Positions 6,146 through 12,628 of a stretch of 38,768 nt of DNA are shown here, piece after piece; position 1 is the first letter of the stretch, and every line of letters starts with the position of its first letter. Below the pieces are notes generated by a model. That model was not told the origin of the DNA and did not search any database. It was given only the letters and a program-made list of their open reading frames with translations. The translations under genes and the position numbers were made by a program. This stretch comes from a virus: the IMG/VR virus record IMGVR_UViG_3300042924_002131, positions 1-38,768 of that record; one strand, written 5' to 3'.

Positions 6146-6279
6146 GAACTTATACAGTATGGGTAGGCGGTAGTGAAATGAACAGTAATTTATTAACCAA
6201 AGGACAAGCCGTATCCATAGCGAACGATTGGTTTAATCGTGGCTACAATGATGTACAAGTACAGGAGATAAATAAATGA
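6142..6279 (+). CDS. Hypothetical 45-residue protein
   Basis: MRTYTVWVGGSEMNSNLLTK, then a helix (GQAVSIANDWFNRGY) and a strand (DVQVQEI). It has GACAGGAGA upstream and overlaps the nuclease stop (ATGA) and the next start (ATGA). The strand-helix-strand pattern resembles a small family seen in actinobacterial phages, but I cannot name it. Function unknown. Confidence 0.6.
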   Translation: MRTYTVWVGGSEMNSNLLTKGQAVSIANDWFNRGYNDVQVQEINK

Positions 6280-6380
6280 GTACAGAACAACAAATCCAAA
6301 CAGCAATAGATAGCCTCAACGAGGCGATGAAGTTAATGAAAGAGTTGGGATTGATTACAGAGGGCGAAGAAGATGAGTGA
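6276..6380 (+). CDS. 34-residue helical acidic peptide
   Basis: MSTEQQIQTAIDSLNEAMKL, then MKELGLITEGEEDE: a single amphipathic helix with an acidic tail. Start overlaps the previous stop and the stop overlaps the next start, supporting translation. GGAGAT lies upstream. Function unknown; the helix could mediate dimerisation or binding to a host protein. Confidence 0.5.
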   Translation: MSTEQQIQTAIDSLNEAMKLMKELGLITEGEEDE

Positions 6381-6513
6381 GCCACAACTAAATGACCCAG
6401 TATTTTACGACGACTCAGAATGGATTATGTGTAGCCAATGTGACAACGAGTTCGACTTCAACACTTACAATTCAAAGACGTGTGAGTCTTGCGAGAATGG
6501 AGAGACAGAGTGA
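6373..6513 (+). CDS. Small zinc-ribbon protein (46 residues)
   Basis: The ORF starts MSEPQLNDPVFYDDSEWIMC. Two CxxC pairs, CSQC (20-23) and CESC (37-40), are separated by 13 residues, typical of a compact zinc ribbon. The body is acidic. Both ends overlap neighbouring genes by a few bases. Probably a metal-stabilised adaptor; target unknown. Confidence 0.65.
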   Translation: MSEPQLNDPVFYDDSEWIMCSQCDNEFDFNTYNSKTCESCENGETE

Positions 6514-6737
6514 ATAAAGAATTTCAAATTACATATGAAGTTAAGGGAATTCAAGTTGTCAAGGTAACGCTACCAGAGGGCATCGACGTGCCCGCAAACT
6601 GGAATTCTTTGAGCATTCAAGAGCAAGACGAATGGCTCTATGAACACGAGATTAAAACCGAAAAATATTACGAAGATATTCACTACTCTTTGCCCGCTTC
6701 TATCCTAGAAATACGCCACCTAAAGGCGGTAATTTAA
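6510..6737 (+). CDS. Hypothetical 75-residue protein (GTG start)
   Basis: The GTG at 6510 overlaps the preceding stop (GTGA), with GGAGA upstream, giving VNKEFQITYEVKGIQVVKVT. The frame could extend to a TTG at 6489, but the coupled GTG is the better start. The beta-rich first half is followed by PEGIDVPANWNSLSIQEQDE and a helical region. No family recognised. Its stop overlaps the WhiB start (TAATG), so it is probably co-translated with WhiB. Confidence 0.65.
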   Translation: MNKEFQITYEVKGIQVVKVTLPEGIDVPANWNSLSIQEQDEWLYEHEIKTEKYYEDIHYSLPASILEIRHLKAVI

Positions 6738-7090
6738 TGACGTTACCTGACCGAAGTTGGCACGCTAAAGGCAACTGCAACAACCACCCAGACCCAGACC
6801 TATGGCACTATGAGAACCCAAGGTTGTTAGACGAACAACAACTAGAAGTCTTGCGAAGTGTGCAGGCAATAGAGTTATGCCACACCTGTCCAGTCAGGCT
6901 TGATTGCTTGAAGCAAGGGCTAGATGCAGAAAACTTAGAGTACACAGGCGGGCACGGTTCTATCTGGGGCGGGTTGCTCACAGTTGAGCGGTATTTACTC
7001 ACAACTAAACACCCAAAACAGGTTCGAGTTAAGGCAGAGTCACGACATAGAGGGAATGTTCGACGAAAGATTGCTAGAATAGATAAATGA
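6737..7090 (+). CDS. whiB: WhiB-family Fe-S transcription factor
   Basis: WhiB (Wbl) proteins bind a [4Fe-4S] cluster and act with the primary sigma factor to alter transcription in Actinobacteria. This 117-residue protein has the full set: C14, then C48-x2-C51-x5-C57 (ELCHTCPVRLDCL), and the G[VI]WGG-type turn as GSIWGG (74-79), followed by a basic tail (HRGNVRRKIARIDK) suited to DNA contact. WhiB genes are known in mycobacteriophages and freshwater actinophages, where they can repress host whiB genes. It lies mid-operon, coupled to genes on both sides. It is the strongest evidence for an actinobacterial host. Confidence 0.95.
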   Translation: MTLPDRSWHAKGNCNNHPDPDLWHYENPRLLDEQQLEVLRSVQAIELCHTCPVRLDCLKQGLDAENLEYTGGHGSIWGGLLTVERYLLTTKHPKQVRVKAESRHRGNVRRKIARIDK

Positions 7091-7506
7091 AAAAACGATT
7101 TATAATTCTATCAACTCTTGTTGCTATCGCGGTTATCACACCAGCAACCCACAACGTGGGTGTGCACGTGGACATTGAACCCAAAAAGCCAGAGGTTATA
7201 CAGACCAAGGCAACAATGGAAGAGAAGAAAGCCAACAAGATAATGGCAATGAAGTTTGCCAAGGCAGGTTGGAACTGGGATAGAACTCAGCGCAAATGTG
7301 TTTACTCGTTGTTTATGAAGGAGAGTAAGTTCGACCACTTAGCCAAGAACCAACAGGGCAGTAGTGCATTTGGGATTGGGCAGGTATTGAAGGAGACAAG
7401 CAAAGACCCAGCGATACAGATACTCAACGCTTATAAATATATCAAGCACCGCTACGACACACCGTGCAAGGCGTGGTCACACAGCCAGCGCAGAAACTGG
7501 TACTGA
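7087..7506 (+). CDS. Secreted lysozyme/transglycosylase-like protein
   Basis: The 139-residue protein starts MKKRFIILSTLVAIAVITPA, a clear signal peptide with a basic start and hydrophobic core. A spacer with charged helix (residues 43-57) follows, then a lytic-transglycosylase-like core: CVYSLFMKESKFD, with E79 in the expected catalytic position, and AFGIGQV (94-100). Two Cys residues (71, 127) could form a disulfide. The family cleaves peptidoglycan glycan strands. In this early operon, apart from the lysis cassette, a role in early envelope remodelling or exclusion is more likely than final lysis (inference). Overlaps whiB by 4 bases. Confidence 0.8.
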   Translation: MKKRFIILSTLVAIAVITPATHNVGVHVDIEPKKPEVIQTKATMEEKKANKIMAMKFAKAGWNWDRTQRKCVYSLFMKESKFDHLAKNQQGSSAFGIGQVLKETSKDPAIQILNAYKYIKHRYDTPCKAWSHSQRRNWY

Positions 7507-7688
7507 TGCTTGACTTAACTGGCAAGCCTATTGTAACCTGTATCTGTGGGTGCAAGATGTTTGTGGTCACAGTAATGTGGGACGAAGAGACAAGAGAAGT
7601 AGGTTGGTACGATTTAAAGCAGGAATGCAAGGAGTGTGGGGCAATTAGCACCGCACCGACACCAATAGACTGGAGAGATGATGCCTAA
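7506..7688 (+). CDS. Small zinc-binding protein (60 residues)
   Basis: The ATG at 7506 shares a base with the preceding stop (TGATG) and gives MLDLTGKPIVTCICGCKMFV. Cys pairs CICGC (12-16) and CKEC (40-43) flank a beta-strand segment with WDEETREVGWYDLKQE: a typical zinc ribbon. The longer frame from 7464 lies inside the upstream gene and is rejected. From memory, similar short proteins occur in many actinobacterial phages. Function unknown. Confidence 0.7.
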   Translation: MLDLTGKPIVTCICGCKMFVVTVMWDEETREVGWYDLKQECKECGAISTAPTPIDWRDDA

Positions 7689-7854
7689 CTATGAGTACAG
7701 ATGTCGTAAGTGCCACTCGCTTACAATTATAAATCGCAAGATGGAAGAGCGAGATGATGAAGTTACTTGCCCTTGTGGGCAGGTGTCTAGTAGAATTTAC
7801 AATACACCAGCGGTTCAGTTCAAGGGAACTGGATTCTATTCAACAGGAGGATAG
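7681..7854 (+). CDS. FmdB-type zinc-ribbon protein
   Basis: The 57-residue protein starts MPNYEYRCRKCHSLTIINRK. The MPxYEYRCxxC start, the second CPCG knuckle (30-33) and the ending PAVQFKGTGFYSTGG are hallmarks of the FmdB/CxxC_CxxC_SSSS small regulatory zinc-ribbon family. The biochemical role of the family is not settled. It is missed if only long ORFs are counted. Start overlaps the previous stop region (ATGATGCCTAA). Confidence 0.85.
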   Translation: MPNYEYRCRKCHSLTIINRKMEERDDEVTCPCGQVSSRIYNTPAVQFKGTGFYSTGG

Positions 7855-7855
7855 T

Positions 7856-8011
7856 ATGTGCACAGTATGTAAGAACGGTGGTTGCAGTAATTGTGAGCCA
7901 CGCAATGAAACACTTCAGTTTGCTAGCGGTAAAGAGATAGAAGAATTCTATGACTCATACGGCGAATCACTCTGGGTAGACCCAGCAGAATCAACACCTG
8001 AATCTTCCTGA
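7856..8011 (+). CDS. Small Cys-rich protein, last plus-strand gene
   Basis: MCTVCKNGGCSNCEPRNETL, then an acidic tail to ESTPESS. CTVC and CSNC form a tight four-Cys cluster in the first 13 residues, followed by about 38 disordered acidic residues. AGGAGG lies 6-7 bases before the ATG, a near-perfect ribosome-binding site. Its last 64 bases overlap the end of the sigma-like gene on the other strand (7948-8634), so transcripts from both operons meet here. Confidence 0.65.
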   Translation: MCTVCKNGGCSNCEPRNETLQFASGKEIEEFYDSYGESLWVDPAESTPESS

Positions 8012-8634
8012 GGTACGTCGTCGTTATCGCGGAATGGTTTGAACCCACCAATCTTGTTAATGAGTTTACGAATGGCACGCTTGTGACGCATACGAACTGC
8101 ATCTTCTGTACCCATATCTAATTCTTTTGCAATGTCACCGAACTCCATTGACTCTGCATAGCGTAGGAATAATACTTTCCTGTCATCCTTTGGCAGTTTC
8201 CAGAATGCGTAGTCAACTTCAATCATCATAGCCATAAGGTTGCCACCCTCGTTAGGTGCAGATGGACGACCAGTTCTACCAAGGTTTAGTTTGTGGGTTA
8301 CGCCCCACTCTCCACGCAATACAGGAGGCAGCAATGCCTCAACCATATCTGCTTCGTAAAAGAATAAATCGGTAGTCTCATAGCCACCAGACTTTGCTTT
8401 CCAATGGTTGCAATAATCTAAGGCTTGGTTGCGTAGGCTACGATAGATAAGGTTCTTTGCATCCTTGTCGCCTATCTCTTCCCAAGCATCTAGTTTATTT
8501 GGGTGCTCAACAAACCACTGATATAAAGATTGTTTGATGTCTTCAATATCAACAGTCGGAGACTTACGAGAATACTCAGAGGCAACAGCATCAACAACAT
8601 ACTGCCAGCGTTCTATCCTTGCCCACTCAATCAT
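7948..8634 (-). CDS. Sigma-factor-like protein
   Basis: Sigma factors recruit RNA polymerase to promoters. The 228-residue protein has a helical N-terminal half (IEWARIERWQYVVDAVASEY and on) that could match region 2, and a clear region-4 helix-turn-helix at about 147-196: LPKDDRKVLFLRYAESMEFGDIAKELDMG, then DAVRMRHKRAIRKL. A Gly/Pro-rich linker separates them, and the last 25 residues are an acidic, disordered tail. Region-2 hallmarks are weak, so it may be an anti-host regulator rather than a complete sigma factor. It is the last gene of the minus-strand replication operon and may direct late transcription (inference). Confidence 0.75.
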   Translation of the reverse strand: MIEWARIERWQYVVDAVASEYSRKSPTVDIEDIKQSLYQWFVEHPNKLDAWEEIGDKDAKNLIYRSLRNQALDYCNHWKAKSGGYETTDLFFYEADMVEALLPPVLRGEWGVTHKLNLGRTGRPSAPNEGGNLMAMMIEVDYAFWKLPKDDRKVLFLRYAESMEFGDIAKELDMGTEDAVRMRHKRAIRKLINKIGGFKPFRDNDDVPQEDSGVDSAGSTQSDSPYES

Positions 8635-9017
8635 TGAATCTTTGTCCCGTCCACTATCTTGAGGAAGGTGACAGGCTTCATCATCTTGTTCTTGTTAGCA
8701 AACTCAGTTGTAACTGGCAACCACTTATCTTCCCACACAAGATTGTTCATCAGGTCAAGACGGAAAGACCACACGCCCTCAGGTGTATAGTTAATGTAAT
8801 AAGGTGTTAGCCCAAGTTCAGCAGACTTAGTGATAAGAAAGTCATACTTCTTTTTCTCAAGCAACAACGTATCGTAGTGTGTGTTGCGTGACTTAAGTTC
8901 AATGAACATCTTATACATATCTGTGATGCAATCGAAACCATCAAAGAGTTCTGGGGAGTGTATTAAATCTGGGAAATGTTCTTCTTTGAGCCAGTTAAAT
9001 AACTCCTGCTCTTTCAT
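8631..9017 (-). CDS. PD-(D/E)XK nuclease-like protein
   Basis: The ATG at 9017 overlaps the preceding stop (ATGA), giving 128 residues from MKEQELFNWLKEEHFPDLIH. The core D29-C-I-T-D then FIELKSR (E40-x-K42) is the signature of the restriction-endonuclease-like fold. The strand YDFLITKSAELGLTPYYINY follows as in small Holliday-junction or VRR-NUC-like enzymes. Likely a DNA nuclease for recombination or replication intermediates. The exact family is uncertain. It sits between a nucleotide-metabolism-like gene and the sigma-like gene. Confidence 0.6.
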   Translation of the reverse strand: MKEQELFNWLKEEHFPDLIHSPELFDGFDCITDMYKMFIELKSRNTHYDTLLLEKKKYDFLITKSAELGLTPYYINYTPEGVWSFRLDLMNNLVWEDKWLPVTTEFANKNKMMKPVTFLKIVDGTKIQ

Positions 9018-9397
9018 TCGTCCCACTTACCTCTTAACACTAGCAACCCAATGATTGCATAGTTAGCCATATCCTTGAAGGAATCCTCAAGAGACTCGTG
9101 CTCAGGGCTTGCGCCACTGTCAATCAAGTTATTGATTCGTGCTAACTTATCGTGCATACGCACACGCAACCCATTGATTGCACCGCCTGGTGCTTGTGAG
9201 ATATTCTTCGGACCGTAATCTTTATGCTTAGATAGAAGCAGTTCAGATAATTCTTTAGTTATGTTGCCAAGGTTTACTTCGAGGTGGAGTTCGCGTGCAA
9301 CAACGGAATGGCTAACGAAACCATCAATGAAGTTCCCTGAGTCTCCGTCTTTACTACGTTTAAACCCAAGTTTGTTAGATACTGAATAATCTGCCAT
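9014..9397 (-). CDS. Nucleotide-modification-associated (DUF1599-like) protein
   Basis: The 127-residue protein has a central LLLSKHKDYGPKNIS segment, then RVRMHDKLARINNLIDSG and LEDSFKDMANYAIIGLLVLRG. The KHxDYG...R..DKxxR...D...D..NY pattern is typical of small phage proteins in the DUF1599 / nucleotide-modification-associated group, distantly related to MazG-like all-alpha NTP pyrophosphatases. It could act on deoxynucleotides in a pathway for modified bases or pool control. No base-modification enzymes were found nearby, so substrate is unknown. Overlaps the next gene by 4 bases. Confidence 0.65.
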   Translation of the reverse strand: MADYSVSNKLGFKRSKDGDSGNFIDGFVSHSVVARELHLEVNLGNITKELSELLLSKHKDYGPKNISQAPGGAINGLRVRMHDKLARINNLIDSGASPEHESLEDSFKDMANYAIIGLLVLRGKWDE

Positions 9398-9403
9398 ATC
9401 TCT

Positions 9404-9775
9404 TCACGCTCCGCTTTCGTTGTCATCTGGTTCCTCCGCTAGTAAATTTTGTAAGTCTCGGTCAAAGTCCTGAAGTGCAGACTTCACAATCATATCCTCA
9501 ACTAACTCATCTACTAGGTCGTAGCCATTCTCACTAGCAAATAGTGTAACATAAGTAGACTGAGTTATCAGTTTAATCTGGTCAGGGTCGTGTGCATTGT
9601 CGAACAAGAACCGAAGCATTGACCCTAGCATAAGTTTAAATCCAGAGGGCAACAGGTAGTACGGGTCGAAGGTTTCGTCCTCTTCCAAGTAATGGTCTAT
9701 CAAAGCAAACGAATCGGGAAAGGTTATGTTGCAGTCGTGGCAATGATTATGGGGAGGCTCTTCCTCAATGTTCAT
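9404..9775 (-). CDS. C2H2 zinc-finger-like protein
   Basis: The 123-residue acidic protein begins with a zinc-finger motif near residues 12-29: CHDCNITFPDSFALIDHYLEE (C-x2-C-x12-H). The second His could be H10, H13 or a nearby residue. The rest is helical and acidic with many Asp and Leu residues, suggesting an all-alpha partner-binding domain. The start overlaps the primase stop (ATGAACATTGA), so it is co-translated with the primase and may be a replication accessory. Function unknown. Confidence 0.65.
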   Translation of the reverse strand: MNIEEEPPHNHCHDCNITFPDSFALIDHYLEEDETFDPYYLLPSGFKLMLGSMLRFLFDNAHDPDQIKLITQSTYVTLFASENGYDLVDELVEDMIVKSALQDFDRDLQNLLAEEPDDNESGA

Positions 9776-10391
9776 TTACACCCATCTTTTGATTGAAGTA
9801 GTCAACCCCTTCTTGCACGAACATCGAATTAACATCGTGTCCGTCTGGGAGTTGAATGATAGTAACTGGCAGTTCTCTGGCAAGCGAACGGGCGAACTCT
9901 GTTCCTGGTTGGTCGCCGTCAGCAAAGACAAACACTCGTTCAAAGTCTGCGAGCAATCGTGTGTAGTGCTTCTTCCAACTGTTCGCACCTGGTACTCCAA
10001 CACAAGGAATCCCAACGCAAGCAGAAAGAGTAAGGGTGTCCAACTCGCCTTCACAAACTCCAATAAAGTCACTGGCTCTCTCCACATCTAGTACATTGTA
10101 CATCTTAGTTTCAGCCCCAGTCATACCCATATACTTTGGTTCAACCGCAGGGTTTAAACTTCTAAATCTTAAATCAACTACGCCAGTCTTAGTAATGTAA
10201 GGGATAGATAACCTACCCTTGAATGCTTCGTGCCCTGTCTCAGGCTCCGCGACTACGCCTAATGACGCCAGACGTGCTACTTCCAGAGGAATACCCCTGC
10301 TTCTTAGGTAATCTTCCGCCTGATAAATGTTTTCCGCGTACCCTGCTGCTGCTTTCCCCAGTAATTCCTTCTGCAAAATGCTTTGCTTCAC
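9765..10391 (-). CDS. Primase, TOPRIM part (GTG start, overlaps zinc-finger ORF)
   Basis: Primases lay RNA primers for DNA synthesis. This 208-residue ORF carries the TOPRIM catalytic signatures: CEGELD with E114 near 113-118, and FADGDQPG with D158/D160 near 156-163. The region YLRSRGIPLEVARLASLGVV is a usual primase linker between zinc and TOPRIM domains. It opens at a GTG (10391) with GAGGGG about 10 bases upstream, inside the C-terminal 152 bases of the zinc-finger ORF (10240-10629), in the +1 frame. Both parts together make the size expected of a small DnaG-type primase. Either a +1 frameshift, an independent start, or a single-base sequence error explains the split. Confidence 0.85.
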   Translation of the reverse strand: MKQSILQKELLGKAAAGYAENIYQAEDYLRSRGIPLEVARLASLGVVAEPETGHEAFKGRLSIPYITKTGVVDLRFRSLNPAVEPKYMGMTGAETKMYNVLDVERASDFIGVCEGELDTLTLSACVGIPCVGVPGANSWKKHYTRLLADFERVFVFADGDQPGTEFARSLARELPVTIIQLPDGHDVNSMFVQEGVDYFNQKMGVNEH

Positions 10392-10629
10392 TGAAACTCA
10401 TCCCCTCTTGTCTGACAATAATTTGAATGCTGTTTCCTTGGACACCACAGGCGAAACAAATGAAGATGTTCTTATCAAGGTTTGCACTTCCTGATTGGTG
10501 CGTGTCTGAATGAAACGGACACTTGAGATTAACTTGCCCGTGTGTTTGTCTAAGATTCGCACCGTAGTGTCTGAGTATGTCCGCGATTGGCGGAAGGTCG
10601 CTGTCAATTCTTATCACCGTATCCTGCAT
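10240..10629 (-). CDS. Primase, CHC2-type zinc-finger part
   Basis: The 129-residue ORF is the DNA-binding N-terminus of a DnaG-like primase: PIADILRHYGANL is the family's start helix, and C37-P-F-H40 with C58-F-A-C61 makes the CHC2 zinc site, followed by GNSIQIIVRQEGMSFSEA. After about residue 85 the frame leaves primase-like sequence and reads a Ser/Arg-rich tail (GKHLSGGRLPKKQGYSSGSS), while the +1 frame continues as the TOPRIM half (9765-10391). It overlaps the resolvase gene by 26 bases. The tail may be a real short form or the unused side of a shift. Confidence 0.8.
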   Translation of the reverse strand: MQDTVIRIDSDLPPIADILRHYGANLRQTHGQVNLKCPFHSDTHQSGSANLDKNIFICFACGVQGNSIQIIVRQEGMSFSEAKHFAEGITGESSSRVRGKHLSGGRLPKKQGYSSGSSTSGVIRRSRGA

Positions 10630-10951
10630 CTCTTAATAGTTTCACCGCATCCTCCAGTCTAAGTAAGCATACCCAATCGGACACACTCTTTTCTCCCTGA
10701 CCATTCAAGCGTAGCACTACTATGCCTAGGTCTTTATCATTTGCTCTATCTTTTAATTGTTGGATAGCAGCACTAGGATTAAATCCTGTTCTTGCCTTTA
10801 CTTCCCAATCAATACCCACAGTCCCAGTAACGTCAGTCCCACTGCGACCAGCGCCAGTACTCTCAGCAAAAGGGAAGCCATTGTCAACCAGATAATTAGC
10901 CAGTACTTTTTGACTACGATATCCCCTATGTTTGCGTGATTGCGAAGCCAC
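10604..10951 (-). CDS. Holliday-junction-resolvase-like nuclease
   Basis: The 115-residue basic protein starts MASQSRKHRGYRSQKVLANY. It carries a PD-(D/E)XK motif: STGAGRSGTDVTG (D40) then WEVKAR (E50-x-K52), followed by a helix with AAIQQLKDRANDKDLGIVVL as in Hjc/VRR-type enzymes. These cut branched DNA made during replication and recombination and help resolve it before packaging. It lies between the ATPase and the primase genes, the usual setting in actinobacterial phages. Confidence 0.75.
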   Translation of the reverse strand: MASQSRKHRGYRSQKVLANYLVDNGFPFAESTGAGRSGTDVTGTVGIDWEVKARTGFNPSAAIQQLKDRANDKDLGIVVLRLNGQGEKSVSDWVCLLRLEDAVKLLRDAGYGDKN

Positions 10952-11149
10952 TTACGAAGCACTCTTGTCTCCGCGTAGAATACGCACAGCCCAACCTAAG
11001 CCAGCGTTAACACCCTCAGTCCATTCATCTGTGACTGGTACCTTTGCTGATTCAATCTTCTCAATTAACTTAGCAGTCTCTTGCTTAAGTTCAAGCAGGA
11101 CATAAGCACGCATTTCTTGAGTCGTGTCGTCTTCTTCTTCTCGTATCAT
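10952..11149 (-). CDS. Hypothetical helical 65-residue protein
   Basis: MIREEEDDTTQEMRAYVLLE begins an acidic, mostly helical protein with a coiled-coil-like heptad run (LLELKQETAKLIEKIESAK), ending near WAVRILRGDKSAS. The segment EWTEGVNAGLGWAVRILRG resembles short motifs seen in other small phage helical proteins. It sits between the ATPase and the resolvase. Function unknown. Confidence 0.6.
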   Translation of the reverse strand: MIREEEDDTTQEMRAYVLLELKQETAKLIEKIESAKVPVTDEWTEGVNAGLGWAVRILRGDKSAS

Positions 11150-11156
11150 TATTCTC

Positions 11157-11939
11157 CTATGAGTTCTCTGGTATGTCGTCCATAAACATATACTCAGGAT
11201 TAAATGCTAGCCACGCTAGCAAATCCCCGTTTGCATCTGCTCTTCCGTATCTATTCTTTACAGGTGCAATAGCCATAGAAGTACCAACAACTCCAAGAGT
11301 ACAGATAAGAGCAGGAAGTTGCGCGACCTTACCCTGAAGAGCCGACCTAGGCTGGCAAGGATTACCAGGTACAGCCTCAGAAGTATGATGCAAAATAATA
11401 ATAGCAGCGTTAGTATCACGAGCAAGGAATTTCAACTCCTTCATAATCGCACGCATAGATGCGAACTCTTCACCACCATCGGTGGCAATGTCCATTAAGT
11501 TATCAACAAAGATTGCAGTAGGTGGACAACCCCACAACTCTTCAAAGGCTTGAACTTCCTCGTCTATATCTTGCAGAGTAGGAGATGATTCAAATGACCA
11601 GACAATGTGTGCACCTCGTGAGAGGGTTGCCTTTGTCCAGCCGTAGTCATTGTTCATTAATGTTTCAACATCAGTCTGATTCTTACCGCTAATCATTGAT
11701 GCAAGGCGCATAGCCATAGTATGAGCGTTAGTATCTGCTGAGATATATAAGCAAGGCACCTTCATCTTGAGGGCTAAAGCCAGTGCCAGAGTGGACTTTC
11801 CCACACCTGGAGTACCTGCCAACATAGAGACTTCTGCTCTGCGTAAAATTATTTTGTTGTTATCAAATGCACGGAACACAGAGGGCAATGGTTCTCCACC
11901 AATGTCTGCTCTTCCTACTGAACGGACAAGAGTTCTCAT
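11157..11939 (-). CDS. RecA/DnaB-type replicative ATPase (helicase-like)
   Basis: The 260-residue protein has Walker A GTPGVGKST (42-50), Walker B AIFVDN with D146, and a sensor-type strand IIILHH (180-185) after a conserved D/N segment. This is the RecA-like core shared by DnaB-type helicases and RepA-like hexamers. No N-terminal DnaB domain is present, so it is the short form often annotated as DnaB-like helicase in actinobacterial phages. It probably unwinds DNA together with the primase encoded downstream. Start overlaps the upstream 33-residue gene (ATGA). Confidence 0.85.
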   Translation of the reverse strand: MRTLVRSVGRADIGGEPLPSVFRAFDNNKIILRRAEVSMLAGTPGVGKSTLALALALKMKVPCLYISADTNAHTMAMRLASMISGKNQTDVETLMNNDYGWTKATLSRGAHIVWSFESSPTLQDIDEEVQAFEELWGCPPTAIFVDNLMDIATDGGEEFASMRAIMKELKFLARDTNAAIIILHHTSEAVPGNPCQPRSALQGKVAQLPALICTLGVVGTSMAIAPVKNRYGRADANGDLLAWLAFNPEYMFMDDIPENS

Positions 11940-12037
11940 CCTTTAGTCTTCTCAATGTCTTCTAAAGCAGCGTTGTATCCTTCTTTGTAACCATCAACGT
12001 ATGCTTCTTGTAATAAATACTTAATTGTTTTTTCCAT
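11936..12037 (-). CDS. 33-residue helical peptide
   Basis: MEKTIKYLLQEAYVDGYKEG, then YNAALEDIEKTKG: one amphipathic helix with regular Tyr spacing. GGGAGA precedes the ATG at a good distance, and the stop overlaps the ATPase start (ATGA). Similar short DGYxxGYxxAxED peptides are common in phage replication regions. Its function is not known; it may be a coupled leader for the ATPase or a subunit that binds it. Confidence 0.55.
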   Translation of the reverse strand: MEKTIKYLLQEAYVDGYKEGYNAALEDIEKTKG

Positions 12038-12056
12038 TTGTATCTCCCGTCTTAAG

Positions 12057-12103
12057 TTGGAAGAGGGGTAAATATCTTCCCCTAATAAATACCCCTCTAC
12101 CAA
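12057..12103 (-). promoter_or_regulatory. Leader hairpin upstream of the ATPase genes
   Basis: On the minus strand, TTGG-T-AGAGGGGTA (12103-12090) pairs with TACCCCTCT-T-CCAA (12070-12057): 13 bp around one T-T mismatch, with a 19-base loop containing AGGGG that could pair alternatively with the CCCCT arm. Immediately downstream lies AAGACGGGAGA, the ribosome-binding site of 11936-12037. The design matches the other structured leaders of this genome. No U-run follows, so it is more likely an attenuation, stability or translational control element than a terminator. Confidence 0.5.
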
Positions 12104-12122
12104 TTCTAGTTTATATCAATGT

Positions 12123-12506
12123 CTAACCATTGACTGGTGAGCATTGCCCTTGGTCTTGTGGTTGCTGACAAACCCACATCCGATATGGCTTGCCGTTCTT
12201 CTTCGAGATTCCCGATAGGAACTTTCGCTCCCCGTGTAGACACGTTGGCGTGGTACCTGATGCTTCCGCTGTCGGGGCGGTTACGAAGGTAGGAGTTGCT
12301 TGCTGCGCGGGAGTTGAAGTAGGCGTTCCCAAAGGGGCTGCCACACCTGCACCATTTAGCATTCTTCCTGTTGCTGCAATCTGTGTTGAGTAATCAGAGA
12401 TTCCCTCTAGCAATACGCTGAGTTCATCTGCAGTATTAGCGCGGACATTTACCATATCCCCACCATTGGTCTTGTATGAGACCTGTAACTTCCAATCTTC
12501 TGCCAT
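12123..12506 (-). CDS. Zinc-ribbon-ending protein of replication operon
   Basis: The 127-residue protein starts MAEDWKLQVSYKTNGGDMVN, a beta-rich domain of about 55 residues with a helix (TADELSVLLEGISDYSTQIA). Then comes a Pro/Thr/Ala-rich linker (58-85) and a C-terminal segment with C88-L-H-G, WVC and QC, a probable zinc ribbon. From memory this layout is conserved next to the Cas4-like nuclease in actinobacterial phages. It may bind single-stranded DNA or act as recombination accessory (inference). TAATG overlap with the upstream small gene. Confidence 0.65.
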   Translation of the reverse strand: MAEDWKLQVSYKTNGGDMVNVRANTADELSVLLEGISDYSTQIAATGRMLNGAGVAAPLGTPTSTPAQQATPTFVTAPTAEASGTTPTCLHGERKFLSGISKKNGKPYRMWVCQQPQDQGQCSPVNG

Positions 12507-12628
12507 TACTTGTCCTCCTTCTTTAGGCTAGGAAAACCTAGTGCTTCCCTTGCTTCATCTTGTGTAATGATTTTCATCTCTAGCGCAACCAACACATCTT
12601 GTGCTGTTAGCGTACTTACTTTGTGCAT
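12506..12628 (-). CDS. 40-residue hypothetical protein
   Basis: MHKVSTLTAQDVLVALEMKI, then ITQDEAREALGFPSLKKEDK: two short helices with a degenerate repeat-like pattern (I/VTxDEAREALGF) as in phage proteins that carry single DEAREALG motifs from portal-like tails. It is squeezed between the Cas4-like gene and 12123-12506, with overlaps at both ends. Start GACAAATAAATG shares a site with the upstream stop. Function unknown. Confidence 0.55.
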   Translation of the reverse strand: MHKVSTLTAQDVLVALEMKIITQDEAREALGFPSLKKEDK

